A DNA stretch of 64,000 nucleotides from an uncultured Actinomycetes bacterium (GTDB lineage Bacteria > Actinomycetota > Acidimicrobiia > Acidimicrobiales > Acidimicrobilacustridaceae): NCBI GenBank assembly GCA_937927725.1, contig CALBSE010000011.1, positions 1-64,000 on the forward strand, in the 5' to 3' direction. How positions within the stretch are numbered: position 1 is the stretch's first letter; every line of letters begins with the position of its first letter. The notes beneath the pieces were generated by a model that did no database searches, was not told where the DNA came from, and saw only the letters and a program-made list of their open reading frames with translations. Of this stretch, positions 42,845-52,385 are shown piece after piece. The position numbers were made by a program, and so were the translations under genes.

Positions 42845-43519
42845 ATGACACTCCGTCGCCGCTTTCTCATTGCTTCTGCCGCTTCACTTGCAGCACTTGT
42901 CGCACTTGCGGGCCCAGCATTCGCCCATGCCGATGCAACTGCGAAGGCAGAGCAAGCGGGTCGCACCGCGATCACCATTTCTCTGGAACATGGTTGCAAC
43001 GGCAACCCGACAACTGGCCTTCGCGTTTCGTTGCCCACGGGTGCCACTGACGTCACCGGCACCAACACGGGGGGCTGGACCTCTACGGTTACCACCTCAG
43101 AAATCTCGTGGACGGGTGGATCCATCGCGGCAACAAAGTCTGGAGACTTCGAATTCAGTCTCGTATTGGCACAACCGGCCGGCGAAACCGTCACACTTCC
43201 AACTATCCAAACCTGCACAAACAACACAGAGATCGCATGGATTCAGGATGACAACGGCGATGAATCAGAAGCAAGTCATCCTGCTCCTCAAATTGAGGTG
43301 CCGAAAAACAGCACGTCAGCCACAACGTCGGTCGTTGCCGGCAATGGTTCGTCAACGACAGCAACTGCTCGGATGGCGACGCAATCAAACGCCGTGACTG
43401 ACGAAGGCAGCAAGACCAGCACCGGCGGTCGGTACGTCTTTATCGGGGTCTGCGCAGCGATTGCGATTGGTGCCGGAGTGCTTTTCCTCAAGTACCGCAA
43501 GAAGCCAACGAAGAGCTGA
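42845..43519 (+). CDS. YcnI-like (DUF1775) copper-associated secreted protein
   Basis: A 224-residue exported protein with a C-terminal membrane anchor. The signal peptide ends GPAFA and the mature chain begins HADATA, placing a His at the N-terminus as in copper-binding YcnI. The domain shows ITISLEHGCNGNPTTGLRVSLP and an aromatic TGGWTS motif. A Thr/Ser-rich linker, then a helix (YVFIGVCAAIAIGAGVLFL) and a basic tail follow. AAGGA precedes its ATG. It is the middle gene of the CopC/CopD operon. Confidence 0.86.
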   Translation: MTLRRRFLIASAASLAALVALAGPAFAHADATAKAEQAGRTAITISLEHGCNGNPTTGLRVSLPTGATDVTGTNTGGWTSTVTTSEISWTGGSIAATKSGDFEFSLVLAQPAGETVTLPTIQTCTNNTEIAWIQDDNGDESEASHPAPQIEVPKNSTSATTSVVAGNGSSTTATARMATQSNAVTDEGSKTSTGGRYVFIGVCAAIAIGAGVLFLKYRKKPTKS

Positions 43520-43524
43520 GCTTC

Positions 43525-44544
43525 TTGACCACTCTTGTGCGTCGAATCGGGCTTGTTCTCGCGATCGCGTTCGCGTTCGTTTGTTCAACCATGACTCAAG
43601 CAAGTGCGCTTTCACTTCATGCCACCGATTGGGAGTCGTCAATCATCTCGATTGCGCCAGCAACCCATGTGGTGGGCATCGAAGTTCTCAATGGTGGCGA
43701 AGCGCTTCAGCTCACCGTCCAACCACAGCACACCGCACTGATTTTGGGCTATCGAAATGAGCCCTATTTACGGATCAACGCCGACGGTGAAGTGCAGGCG
43801 AATCTCAAGTCCCCCACCTGGTGGTCCAACAAAACCGGCACCGGTTCAGGATCCGTTCCCGATTCTGCTGACCCCACCGCAGCACCTGAATGGTCGAGGA
43901 TTGGCAGCAATGGTTCGGTGGCGTGGCACGACCACCGCATCCACGCCATGCCTGGCGTCACCACGGGAACCGACTGGACCGTCCTTCTCACGGTTGACGA
44001 TATGCCGCTCGTGGTTCGTGGTCAGCTGACCAAGCTTCCTTCCCACGCCCCACTGCTCGAGGTGCTCCTTGCCATCGTGGCTGCAGCCACAATCGTGATC
44101 CTGGGCTTCCGCAGGGCATGGGCCATCTGTTCGGTCTCCACGCTCTTCGGCGCTGCCCTGGCCATCGTCGTGGCAAGCGGCGGTTGGACTGCTACCCCCT
44201 CCGGCTTTACCCATCCGTGGTTACCGCTTCTCGCGTCGCTTCTCACCGGAGCACTCGCAATCGCCAGCGTTCTTTTTCGTCACGTTTCTCGGCGTCTTCG
44301 AGTCACCACCATGGTGGGTGCAGTGGCCGCGTTGGCTTGGTGGGTCGCGCTCAACGTCTCGACACTCACTGCAGTCTTCGTACCGAACACCTACGCGGCC
44401 AGCGTCGTCCGATTCTCGGTTGGCCTCGCGTTGGGGATCGTGGTCGGTGTCGCTGTCGTGATCGTGCTTAGCGGTGGCTTCACCGAGCTCAACGAAGGCG
44501 ATCAGGCAGTTGTCGACAACGGAAATGACGCAGCAGCAGTTTGA
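43525..44544 (+). CDS. Membrane protein of the copper-type operon
   Basis: A 339-residue protein starting from TTG, 5 nt after the YcnI-like stop. It has a signal peptide (ending SALSL), an extracytoplasmic domain of about 160 residues with a WHDHRIHAM motif that may bind metal, and then five or so transmembrane helices. The C-terminal 20 residues are acidic. No family is recognised. Its position makes a copper-handling partner likely. The stop overlaps the convergent sigma-factor gene by about 40 nt. Confidence 0.78.
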   Translation: MTTLVRRIGLVLAIAFAFVCSTMTQASALSLHATDWESSIISIAPATHVVGIEVLNGGEALQLTVQPQHTALILGYRNEPYLRINADGEVQANLKSPTWWSNKTGTGSGSVPDSADPTAAPEWSRIGSNGSVAWHDHRIHAMPGVTTGTDWTVLLTVDDMPLVVRGQLTKLPSHAPLLEVLLAIVAAATIVILGFRRAWAICSVSTLFGAALAIVVASGGWTATPSGFTHPWLPLLASLLTGALAIASVLFRHVSRRLRVTTMVGAVAALAWWVALNVSTLTAVFVPNTYAASVVRFSVGLALGIVVGVAVVIVLSGGFTELNEGDQAVVDNGNDAAAV

Positions 44545-45293
44545 GTTGATTGGTCCTTGCGATCTGGGACTGTTCCGTACTGCCCTGTAATTGAGCGACG
44601 AAGTTCGTGAAGCGCATCAGTTCGAAGTTGGCTCACTCTCGAACGAGTCACACCGAGTTCGCTCGCGATCTGTGCTGTTGTCTGACCATCAACGAATTGC
44701 CCAAGGATCACCCGGCGCTGACGCTGGGAAAGTCCGTCGATCGCTTGGCGCAAATACGCCAGAAGTTCCGCCTGCTCGAGCATGTCAACCACATCGGGTT
44801 GAGCGCGATCAATAAGTTCCTCGCTACCGAATCCGGCGCCAGTGTCATCGCTCTGACCGTGATCAAGTCGACCAACGTTGCTGGTTGCAACACGTGCCCT
44901 AACTTCGAGCACACGTTTAGACGTGCTGCCTGATTCCGCGGCAAGTTCTTCCGTTGTTGGTCGCCGTCCGTAGCGAGCGGTGAGCGAGTTTTCGACCATC
45001 TCAATTCGTCGCGCGGCAGCGCGAAGTGATCGTGGCGCCCAATCGTCGGCACGGACCGCATCGAGCACCGCCCCGCGAATACGGAGCGCGACAAATCGTT
45101 CGAACGGAACACCTCGTGCCGGATCAAATCTCCATGCCGCTTCAACAACACCGAGCGCTCCGGCTCGAATAAGTTCCGCTCGCTCGACATGGCGAGGAAA
45201 GTTCGCGGCGATCGAGGCGACCACTTTGGGAACGACTGCGAGCCCCCTGTCCACCAATGCTGCAACCTCGGGATCCATCGATTGACCGTTCAT
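44502..45293 (-). CDS. RNA polymerase sigma factor, FliA/WhiG type
   Basis: A 263-residue sigma-70 family factor with regions 2, 3 and 4. Region 2 includes AGALGVVEAAWRFDPARGVPFERFVALRIRGAVLDAVR; region 3 begins RRIEMVENSLTARYGRRPTTEELA; region 4 holds LSQRQRRVILGQFVDGQTTAQIASELGVTRSRVSQL. This matches FliA/WhiG factors. No flagellar or sporulation gene is near, so its regulon is unknown. The start at 45293 has a strong AAGGGGGAG site. Confidence 0.86.
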   Translation of the reverse strand: MNGQSMDPEVAALVDRGLAVVPKVVASIAANFPRHVERAELIRAGALGVVEAAWRFDPARGVPFERFVALRIRGAVLDAVRADDWAPRSLRAAARRIEMVENSLTARYGRRPTTEELAAESGSTSKRVLEVRARVATSNVGRLDHGQSDDTGAGFGSEELIDRAQPDVVDMLEQAELLAYLRQAIDGLSQRQRRVILGQFVDGQTTAQIASELGVTRSRVSQLRTDALHELRRSITGQYGTVPDRKDQSTQTAAASFPLSTTA

Positions 45294-45489
45294 CTGACTC
45301 CCCCTTTGTGCTTTCGCACTCACCCTCTCCCAGAAGTCGGCGAAACCTCCCCTTTCGCCAACTATCCCCGCAACCCATTCGTGCCGGATGGACACCCTAG
45401 GAACCCGCGCGGTCACATAGCTGGTCACCCCGGCCCATTTTCTTGCCTCGATCGGGTCAAATTTCCTGACTGCGGGATCGAGCAAGGGC

Positions 45490-46482
45490 TTAGAGGCCGC
45501 TCTCCCCTTCGAAAACTGCCGCTCTCACGCCTCGACGAGCGAGCTCGGAGAGGAAGGCAAGCGAATCGACGGACTCGGCCAAGCCCGCCGATCCGAATCG
45601 CTTCAGCGAACCCTCAACGATGAATCGACACGCAACTGCAGCGACAGCGCCTGCAGCAACCGCAGGTCGATCCATCGCTCCGTAGACCAGCACCGAACCA
45701 CGACCGTCGCTACGCCCGCGAACTTCGACACGAACGGCTCCGGGCCCGCCTTCCGGGTCGGTGGGCCAAAGCATAGGAAGCCGAGCTGTCAGTCGATCTC
45801 GACGAGTGGCCGACACACGCGAAGTAACGCGTCGCACACCCGGGAATGCCGGAACCACCAAGAGTGCATCAGGGAGCTCTGCTCGGTAGCAGTCCTGCGG
45901 ACCAATCGGGTCGGGGAACCAACACAGTTCGCGTCCGGAACCACCGGGTCGCGCATCCCAGGATCCGTCACGCCAGTCGATCGCGCCGCGGCCGAGTGCA
46001 CGATGATGTTGGCGTGCGCAGGCCGGGCCACCGGTTCCTGATTTCGCGATGTGAATTTCGTCCACGTACTCGAATTTTTTTGCAGCATGCGCAGCGAGGA
46101 CACATGTAAGTCCTGGAGCAAAACCGGCGCCAATGACGACGTGAACGTTGCGTTCACGCGCGTGCTGATCAAGCGCCAAGAGGGCCCGAACATCGGTGAG
46201 GTCGTCGGTTGTGCTCACGACATGAATGCCTCGCCGAACAAACTGTTCGGCAACATGTGCTTGCGTTCGCGCCGGGCCAGCCAACACAACGACGTCGACA
46301 TCGAGCGGATCATTGAGTGCACCGCGATCGATCGTTGCGCGATCGCCAAGACTGTTCGCAACCACTTCAACGCGATTACGTCGTTCGTCTCGAAGCACAA
46401 CCTCGTCGTCATCGGTCGAGACGAGTTGTCGAGCGAGACGCGCGCCAACCGCGCCAACACCCAAGATTCCGATGCGAGCCAT
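45490..46482 (-). CDS. NAD(P)-binding protein, saccharopine-dehydrogenase-like
   Basis: A 330-residue protein. The N-terminal Rossmann motif GILGVGAVGARLARQL is followed by VVLAGPARTQAHVAEQFVRRGIHVVSTTDDLTDVRALL, the arrangement in saccharopine dehydrogenase-like and dihydrodipicolinate-reductase-like proteins. VVIGAGFAPGLTCVLAAHAAKKF follows. The C-terminal domain is less conserved. The substrate is not predictable. The start is set at MARIGILG because the upstream extension covers tRNA-proximal sequence. Confidence 0.78.
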   Translation of the reverse strand: MARIGILGVGAVGARLARQLVSTDDDEVVLRDERRNRVEVVANSLGDRATIDRGALNDPLDVDVVVLAGPARTQAHVAEQFVRRGIHVVSTTDDLTDVRALLALDQHARERNVHVVIGAGFAPGLTCVLAAHAAKKFEYVDEIHIAKSGTGGPACARQHHRALGRGAIDWRDGSWDARPGGSGRELCWFPDPIGPQDCYRAELPDALLVVPAFPGVRRVTSRVSATRRDRLTARLPMLWPTDPEGGPGAVRVEVRGRSDGRGSVLVYGAMDRPAVAAGAVAAVACRFIVEGSLKRFGSAGLAESVDSLAFLSELARRGVRAAVFEGESGL

Positions 46483-46623
46483 GTCAGTCGAGACCGGGTC
46501 CGGAGAGTTCGCGCCATCCACCTGATCGGGGTGGGGCAACACCCGATCCGCGGAGCCGAACGGCGGCGGCGACAAGCGCCCCCATGCCGATGGCAACCAT
46601 GGCCCGTCGGATCATCTTCATCG

Positions 46624-46697
<74 letters not shown>

Positions 46698-46750
46698 GAA
46701 CTGGCCGGGGCGTCACCATACCGGACCCCCCTGCAACGGGGAAAACCGGT

Positions 46751-47236
46751 TCAGGATCGCTGGTCTGGAGCCACCTGCGCCGTCTCGAGTTCGACCACCG
46801 TAAACCGAAGCCCGCCAAAGACTCCAGCAATCAGGTTGAACAGCACACTGGTCACGACGGCGAACAAAGCGCCGCCCAGAAAAAGCACCAATCCGGCCAC
46901 GGTGGCGCCCTCAAAGACCTTGAGTCCGTCGATCGTGAAGGAACTTTCGGCCAACAACTGGGCCAGAAAGTCCTCGACCTTGCTGATGCTGCCGGTCACG
47001 ACGGCGCCCTGCCACAGCAACACGCCAGCGACGACGAGGATCATCCAAAGACAGAACGCAAAGGACAACGACACTCGCAGCATTGACCAAGGGTCGAGTC
47101 GGGTGACGACCCGTTGAACCTGACGGGCCTTCACTGCCTTGATCTGCCCCCGCCCAGCCGCGTTTGGTGGGGGTGGAGGGGCGGAGGCAGTCGGGGGCGC
47201 CGAGATGGACACTCCGGGCGTCTGGTCGACGGTCAT
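46751..47236 (-). CDS. DUF3566-family membrane protein
   Basis: A 161-residue protein conserved downstream of gyrA in Actinobacteria. A Pro-rich N-terminus leads to a domain starting AVKARQVQRVVTRLDPWSMLRVSLSFAFCLWMILVVAGVLLW, and a second helix ends GATVAGLVLFLGGALFAVVTSVLFNLIAGVFGGL. Two transmembrane helices flank a short exposed loop. The start at 47236 is supported by TACACT ending 6 nt upstream. The function is unknown, perhaps linked to cell envelope or division. Confidence 0.88.
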   Translation of the reverse strand: MTVDQTPGVSISAPPTASAPPPPPNAAGRGQIKAVKARQVQRVVTRLDPWSMLRVSLSFAFCLWMILVVAGVLLWQGAVVTGSISKVEDFLAQLLAESSFTIDGLKVFEGATVAGLVLFLGGALFAVVTSVLFNLIAGVFGGLRFTVVELETAQVAPDQRS

Positions 47237-47242
47237 CGTCGA

Positions 47243-47248
47243 AGTGTA
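47243..47248 (-). promoter_or_regulatory. -10 box (TACACT) for a leaderless start
   Basis: TACACT ends 6 nt before the DUF3566 start codon at 47236. Confidence 0.55.
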
Positions 47249-47277
47249 CGCATCACGACACTTGGTGTCCGACAGGG

Positions 47278-47601
47278 TCACCACTGCCGACGAGCCCGAG
47301 CGGTAGCTCGTTCGTCCCCCAAGCGCACCACGACCTCGACCTCCGAGCCTTGCACCACAAACGACTCAAGCACGGCCCCATTGGCTTGGGTTACTGAACC
47401 GGCGATGTCCTCGCCCTCCGTCGCCCCAGCAAGCGCTGCGGCGTCGGCCGCCGACTGCGCTCGGGCCCGTTCATCGACCTGGATCCCGAGCCGCACAACA
47501 AGGAGACCGATGAGCATCACGATGGCGAGGACCAACGCCGCCATTGGGACGATCTGACCCGGATCCAAGTGGCAACGCCGCGCTGAGCCATGTCGGACCA
47601 T
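47278..47601 (-). CDS. TadE/TadG-like pilin-secretion protein
   Basis: A 107-residue protein with one N-terminal membrane helix (IVPMAALVLAIVMLIGLLVVRLG) and then the RAQSAADAAALAGA signature of TadE/TadG-type Flp-pilus assembly proteins, followed by a short beta-rich domain. It lies between gyrA and the DUF3566 gene, without other tad genes nearby. It may be a solitary pseudopilin-like envelope protein. Confidence 0.75.
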   Translation of the reverse strand: MVRHGSARRCHLDPGQIVPMAALVLAIVMLIGLLVVRLGIQVDERARAQSAADAAALAGATEGEDIAGSVTQANGAVLESFVVQGSEVEVVVRLGDERATARARRQW

Positions 47602-47730
47602 GGCGCACTCCCCTGCTGTGAATCACCGAGATGTTCCGTTCGAAAACTGAAACACGGGGTGAAGAATTGTCAGTGGGGGAAGTGGAGGCGACAGAACCTG
47701 TCGCGTTGGTAGTGGAGCGAGGAACGAGGT

Positions 47731-50229
47731 TCAGTCGTCGTCGGTGCCGAGCACCGGCGCAACCGACGCAACGGTTTCGCCGTCGGCCACATTCATGACC
47801 TTTACGCCGGTGGCATCGCGGCCCTGTGAAGAGATTTCGCGGACCTCCATGCGAATCACCGTTCCGACACTATTGATCACGAAAATTTCGTCATCAATGC
47901 CGACCATGAAGGCCGCCACAACGGAGCCCTTCTTTTCGTTGATCTTGATGCCACGAACGCCCTGACCACCGCGGCCTTGACGATTGAACTTGTCGAGCTG
48001 GGTGCGCTTGCCGTACCCGCCATCGGTGACAAGGAGGATTGCGGCATCGTCACGAGTGACGTCGCAGGAAACAACTTCGTCGCCGGCGCGCATCTTCATG
48101 CCGCGAACGCCAGCAGCGGCGCGGCCCATGGCCCGAACTTCGTCCTCGGCGAACCGAATGGCCTGACCAGCCTTGGTAACCACGAGGATGTCATCGCCGC
48201 CATTCGTGGGAATGACCCGGACGAGTTCGTCGCCGTCTTTGAGGTTGATAGCGATGATGCCAGCGCGAAGCGAGGAGTCGTATTCGGTGAACTTGGTCTT
48301 CTTGACCTGACCGTTCTTGGTGCAGAAGAAGAGGAACTTGTTCGACTCGTAATCACGCGTATCGATGATCGCTTGGATCTTTTCGTCGGGCTGCAACGGA
48401 AGAAGGTTGACCACGGCGGTGCCGCGCGCGGTGCGTTCCTTCATCGGGATTTCATGCGCCTTCAGGCGATACACACGTCCGCGAGTCGAGAAGAACAACA
48501 AGTAGGCGTGTGCTGTGGTGTGGATGATGTGCTGGACGTAGTCCTCGTCCTTAAGCTTTGTGCCCGCAACACCACGACCACCGCGGCCCTGGACTTTGAA
48601 CGCGTCGGAAGAAACGGTCTTGATATACCCCTTCGCCGACATAGTGACGACGAGGTCTTCGTCGTCGATGAGATCTTCGATGTCGAGATCGCCGACATCG
48701 AACGTGATCTGGCTGCGTCGAGGCTGTCCGTAGGTTTCACGAACCTTGCCCATTTCTTCTGCAATAACTGCACGCTTTTTGCCTTCGTCGCCAAGGATGG
48801 CTTCGAGTTCGGCGATGGTTTCGCGCAACTTCGCCATTTCTTCCTCGAGTTGCGAACGGCCCAGCCGGGTAAGCCGAGACAGCTGCATATCGAGGATATG
48901 TTCGGCCTGTTCGGTCGAAAACTCGAACGGAGCCGCCATGAGCGCTTCGCGTGCCGCCTGCTTGTCGGCCGACGCACGAATGGCAGCGATGATTTCATCG
49001 ATGAGATCGAGGGCCTTGAGAAGACCTTCGACGATGTGGGCGCGACGCTGCGCTTCATCAAGGCGGTACTGCGAACGACGGGTGATGACTTCGATCTGGT
49101 GATCGATATAGGCCACAAGCGCATCGCGGAGGTTGAGTGTGCGAGGAATGCCGTCGACGAGTGCAACGGTGTTTACCGCAAAGTTCGTTTGCAGCGGCGT
49201 GCGCTTGTAGAGGTTATTGAGAATGACGAGCGCCGGCGCATCGCGCTTCAGACGAAGCACCAAGCGCATCTTGCCCTTGGCGGATTCGTCGTTGAGTTCG
49301 GCAATGCCTTCGAGTTCTCGATTATCGACCAGTTCCTTGACCTTGACGATGAACTGGTTCGGGCTCACCTGGTATGGCAGCTCGGTAATGACAATGAAAT
49401 CGGAACGCGTTCCTTCTTCGATTTCGGCCTTACCGCGAAGCTTGATTGAACCTCGACCAGTTCGGTAGGCGTCGATGATTCCTTGGCGACCCATGATGAG
49501 CGCGCCGGTTGGGAAGTCGGGTCCTTTGACGAATTCCATGAGGTCGTCAGGTGTTGCTTCCGGATTTTGCAGAAGGTGATTCACCGCGTCGATGACTTCA
49601 CCAAGGTTGTGCGGCGGAATGTTGGTCGCCATACCAACAGCGATGCCCTGCGAACCGTTTACCAACAGGTTGGGGAAACGGCTGGGGAGAACGACAGGTT
49701 CTTGGAACTCCCCGGAATAGTTGTCGATGAAATCGACGGTGTTTTCGTCGATGTCGGCAAGCATGTCGAGCGCCATCGGCGCGAGACGACATTCGGTGTA
49801 ACGCGCAGCAGCTGGTGGTTCATCGAGTGAGCCGAAGTTTCCCTTCGGATGCACCAATGGATGACGCAACGAAAACGACTGACCCATTCGAACCAATGCG
49901 TCGTAGATCGCGGAGTCGCCATGTGGGTGGTATTTGCCCATGACTTCGCCGGTGACGCGCGCACATTTCATGGTGGGGCGGTCGGGAAGGGCACGAAGGT
50001 CGTACATGCCCCAAAGAATTCGTCGATGAACGGGCTTCAAGCCATCGCGTGCGTCGGGAAGGGCACGTGAAACGATGACGGACATCGCGTAGTCGAGGAA
50101 GGAGCGTTCCATCTCCTCCTGAATCTCGATTGGCTCAATGGTGCCGAAGGTTGCCGGCGGAGCATCACCAGATCCGGTGTCGTCTCCTCCGGTGTTTTCG
50201 CCGTCGTCCGATGCCTTCTTTTTCGCCAT
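47731..50229 (-). CDS. gyrA: GyrA, DNA gyrase subunit A
   Basis: An 832-residue gyrase A subunit. The catalytic Tyr is in AARYTECRL. The quinolone-resistance region reads HPHGDSAIYDAL, with the Ser and Asp positions that give sensitivity. LTRLGRSQLEEEMAKLRETIAELEAIL is the coiled coil, and the C-terminal beta-propeller holds the GyrA box QGRGGQG near residues 770-776. It lies 35 nt downstream of gyrB on the leftward strand. Together they introduce negative supercoils, here right at oriC. Confidence 0.98.
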   Translation of the reverse strand: MAKKKASDDGENTGGDDTGSGDAPPATFGTIEPIEIQEEMERSFLDYAMSVIVSRALPDARDGLKPVHRRILWGMYDLRALPDRPTMKCARVTGEVMGKYHPHGDSAIYDALVRMGQSFSLRHPLVHPKGNFGSLDEPPAAARYTECRLAPMALDMLADIDENTVDFIDNYSGEFQEPVVLPSRFPNLLVNGSQGIAVGMATNIPPHNLGEVIDAVNHLLQNPEATPDDLMEFVKGPDFPTGALIMGRQGIIDAYRTGRGSIKLRGKAEIEEGTRSDFIVITELPYQVSPNQFIVKVKELVDNRELEGIAELNDESAKGKMRLVLRLKRDAPALVILNNLYKRTPLQTNFAVNTVALVDGIPRTLNLRDALVAYIDHQIEVITRRSQYRLDEAQRRAHIVEGLLKALDLIDEIIAAIRASADKQAAREALMAAPFEFSTEQAEHILDMQLSRLTRLGRSQLEEEMAKLRETIAELEAILGDEGKKRAVIAEEMGKVRETYGQPRRSQITFDVGDLDIEDLIDDEDLVVTMSAKGYIKTVSSDAFKVQGRGGRGVAGTKLKDEDYVQHIIHTTAHAYLLFFSTRGRVYRLKAHEIPMKERTARGTAVVNLLPLQPDEKIQAIIDTRDYESNKFLFFCTKNGQVKKTKFTEYDSSLRAGIIAINLKDGDELVRVIPTNGGDDILVVTKAGQAIRFAEDEVRAMGRAAAGVRGMKMRAGDEVVSCDVTRDDAAILLVTDGGYGKRTQLDKFNRQGRGGQGVRGIKINEKKGSVVAAFMVGIDDEIFVINSVGTVIRMEVREISSQGRDATGVKVMNVADGETVASVAPVLGTDDD

Positions 50230-50264
50230 CTGATGCCTGTGGTTCCTGTCGTCGGGCGGCTTCC

Positions 50265-52202
50265 TCAGATGTCGAGGAAGCGCACGTCCTTCGCGTTTGT
50301 CTGAATGAAGTGCTTGCGGGATTCAACGTCGTCACCCATGAGCACCGAGAAGATTTCGTCGGCGATCGACGCCTGTTCGACGGTGACCTGAAGCAAGGTG
50401 CGCTTGGTGGCATCCATAGTGGTGTCACCAAGTTCGTCGTAGTCCATCTCGCCGAGACCCTTGAGTCGTTGGAACTCTTTCTTATGGTCGGGCTTTTCCG
50501 ACAAGAACGCCGCTTTCGCGGTGTCGTCCTTGAGATAAATCTTCTCTTTGCCAACCACCGTTGAATACAGCGGCGGCTGGGCGATGTACACATGCTGCTG
50601 CTCGACGAGTTCTTTCATGTGGCGGAAGAAAAACGTCAGCAGAAGTGTGCGGATGTGTGAGCCGTCGACGTCGGCGTCACACATGAGGATGACTTTGTTG
50701 TAACGAATTTTTTCGACATCGAATTCCGCACTGACACCAGCACCGATAGCGGTGATCAGTGTTTGGACTTCGTTGTTCTTCAGCATTTTGTCGAGACGAG
50801 CTCGCTCAACGTTGAGGATCTTGCCGCGAATGGGGAGGATCGCCTGGGTGCGCGGATCACGGGCAGCGACTGCGGAACCACCGGCGGAATCACCTTCGAC
50901 AATGAAGAGTTCACACTCATCGGGATTGCGACTTGCGCAATCTTTGAGTTTGTCGGGCATTCCCGCGCCCTCAAGTGCGGACTTTCGACGAGTGGCGTCG
51001 CGAGCATTTCGAGCGGCAAGTCGTGCGCGCGAGGCGAGCGTTGCCTTCTGAACAATTTTGCGGGCTTCGGCCGGATTTTCTTCGAGCCAATCAGCAAGAC
51101 GTTCGTTCGTGGCCTTTTCAACCAACGAACGCATCGAAACGTTGCCCAACTTGCCCTTGGTCTGACCTTCGAACTGCGGTTCGCGCAACTTCACCGAAAT
51201 AATCGCGGTGAGGCCTTCACGAATGTCGTCGCCAGTGAGGTTCTCTTCCTTTTCTTTCAGAAGAGACTTTGCCCGGGCGTATTTGTTGACGACATTGGTG
51301 ATGGACTTTTTAAAGCCCTCTTCGTGCATGCCGCCTTCGATGGTGGCAATGCCATTTGCGAACGAATGCAGGCCGTCGGCGTTGAAGCCCGTGTTCCACT
51401 GGAACGCGATTTCGACTTCCTGATCTTCTTCGGCCTGCTCGTAGTAGCCGACCTTTTTGAACAGGGCCTCTTTGGAGGAGTTCAGGTGGCGCACAAAGTC
51501 GACGATGCCGCCGGCGTACTTGAAGATAATGACGTCGGAATTGGTTGCTTCGGGACGCTTGTCTTGGAATCGAATCTCAAGGCCCTTGTTGAGAAACGCC
51601 ATCATTTGAAACCGCTCGAGCAACGTCTGCGCTCGGAACACCGTTTCATCAAAAATTGTGGGATCTGGCCAGAAGCGAACGGTGGTGCCCGTTCGGCCCT
51701 TTGGAGCCTTTCCGCGGACCTCAAGTTTGGTGGTGAGCTTTCCGCCGTTGGTGAAGTCCATGTAGTGGTGGTCGCCCGAGTGGTCGATCTCGACCTCGAC
51801 GCGCGATGAAAGAGCGTTCACGACCGAGATACCGACGCCGTGGAGACCGCCCGAGACCTTGTAGCCCCCGCCGCCAAATTTGCCGCCAGCGTGGAGGACA
51901 GTGAGAACGACTTCGGCCGCACTCATGCCCTTCATCTTGGGATCGGGGTGCTTGTCGACCGGAATGCCTCGTCCGTCATCGACAACTTCGCAACTGCCAT
52001 CGGGCATCAAGGTGACCTCAATGCGCGTTGCGTGTCCGGCCATTGCTTCGTCAACGGAGTTATCGACGACTTCGTACACCAAGTGATGCAGACCGGCAGG
52101 ACCGGTTGAACCGATGTACATGCCGGGTCGTTTGCGCACCGCCTCGAGGCCCTCGAGGATCGTGATGTCTTTTGCGCCGTACTCTTCGGTGGTTTTCGCC
52201 AC
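50265..52202 (-). CDS. gyrB: GyrB, DNA gyrase subunit B
   Basis: A 645-residue gyrase B subunit. The GHKL ATPase has VDNSVDEAMAG, VVDDGRGIPVD and the GLHGVGISVVNALS lid region. The TOPRIM domain has VEGDSAGGSA and MCDADVDGSHIRTLLLTFFFRH. The C-terminus ends NAKDVRFLDI, normal for actinobacterial GyrB. It follows dciA by about 180 nt and precedes gyrA by 35 nt. Confidence 0.98.
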   Translation of the reverse strand: MAKTTEEYGAKDITILEGLEAVRKRPGMYIGSTGPAGLHHLVYEVVDNSVDEAMAGHATRIEVTLMPDGSCEVVDDGRGIPVDKHPDPKMKGMSAAEVVLTVLHAGGKFGGGGYKVSGGLHGVGISVVNALSSRVEVEIDHSGDHHYMDFTNGGKLTTKLEVRGKAPKGRTGTTVRFWPDPTIFDETVFRAQTLLERFQMMAFLNKGLEIRFQDKRPEATNSDVIIFKYAGGIVDFVRHLNSSKEALFKKVGYYEQAEEDQEVEIAFQWNTGFNADGLHSFANGIATIEGGMHEEGFKKSITNVVNKYARAKSLLKEKEENLTGDDIREGLTAIISVKLREPQFEGQTKGKLGNVSMRSLVEKATNERLADWLEENPAEARKIVQKATLASRARLAARNARDATRRKSALEGAGMPDKLKDCASRNPDECELFIVEGDSAGGSAVAARDPRTQAILPIRGKILNVERARLDKMLKNNEVQTLITAIGAGVSAEFDVEKIRYNKVILMCDADVDGSHIRTLLLTFFFRHMKELVEQQHVYIAQPPLYSTVVGKEKIYLKDDTAKAAFLSEKPDHKKEFQRLKGLGEMDYDELGDTTMDATKRTLLQVTVEQASIADEIFSVLMGDDVESRKHFIQTNAKDVRFLDI

Positions 52203-52385
52203 GCTTTGGGCTTCCCCTTACCGGTACTTCGCCGGTGTCTTGATTGCGAGAACAACAGGTACAAACTGCGAATTCGACGTTCGAACTGCGTCTGTCACAG
52301 CCGAACAATCCTACCAGTGACACGCGTGTTTTCCGGGTATTACGACGCGCAAATCATGATGCGCGGACTTGTTGACGCGACAGGG

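Noticed and set aside
47977..49449. Long antisense open frame of 490 codons over gyrA
   Set aside because: It is the mirror frame of gyrA in high-G+C DNA, without ribosome site or family motifs. Similar shadows lie over gyrB (50763-51809) and dnaA (55375-56259).
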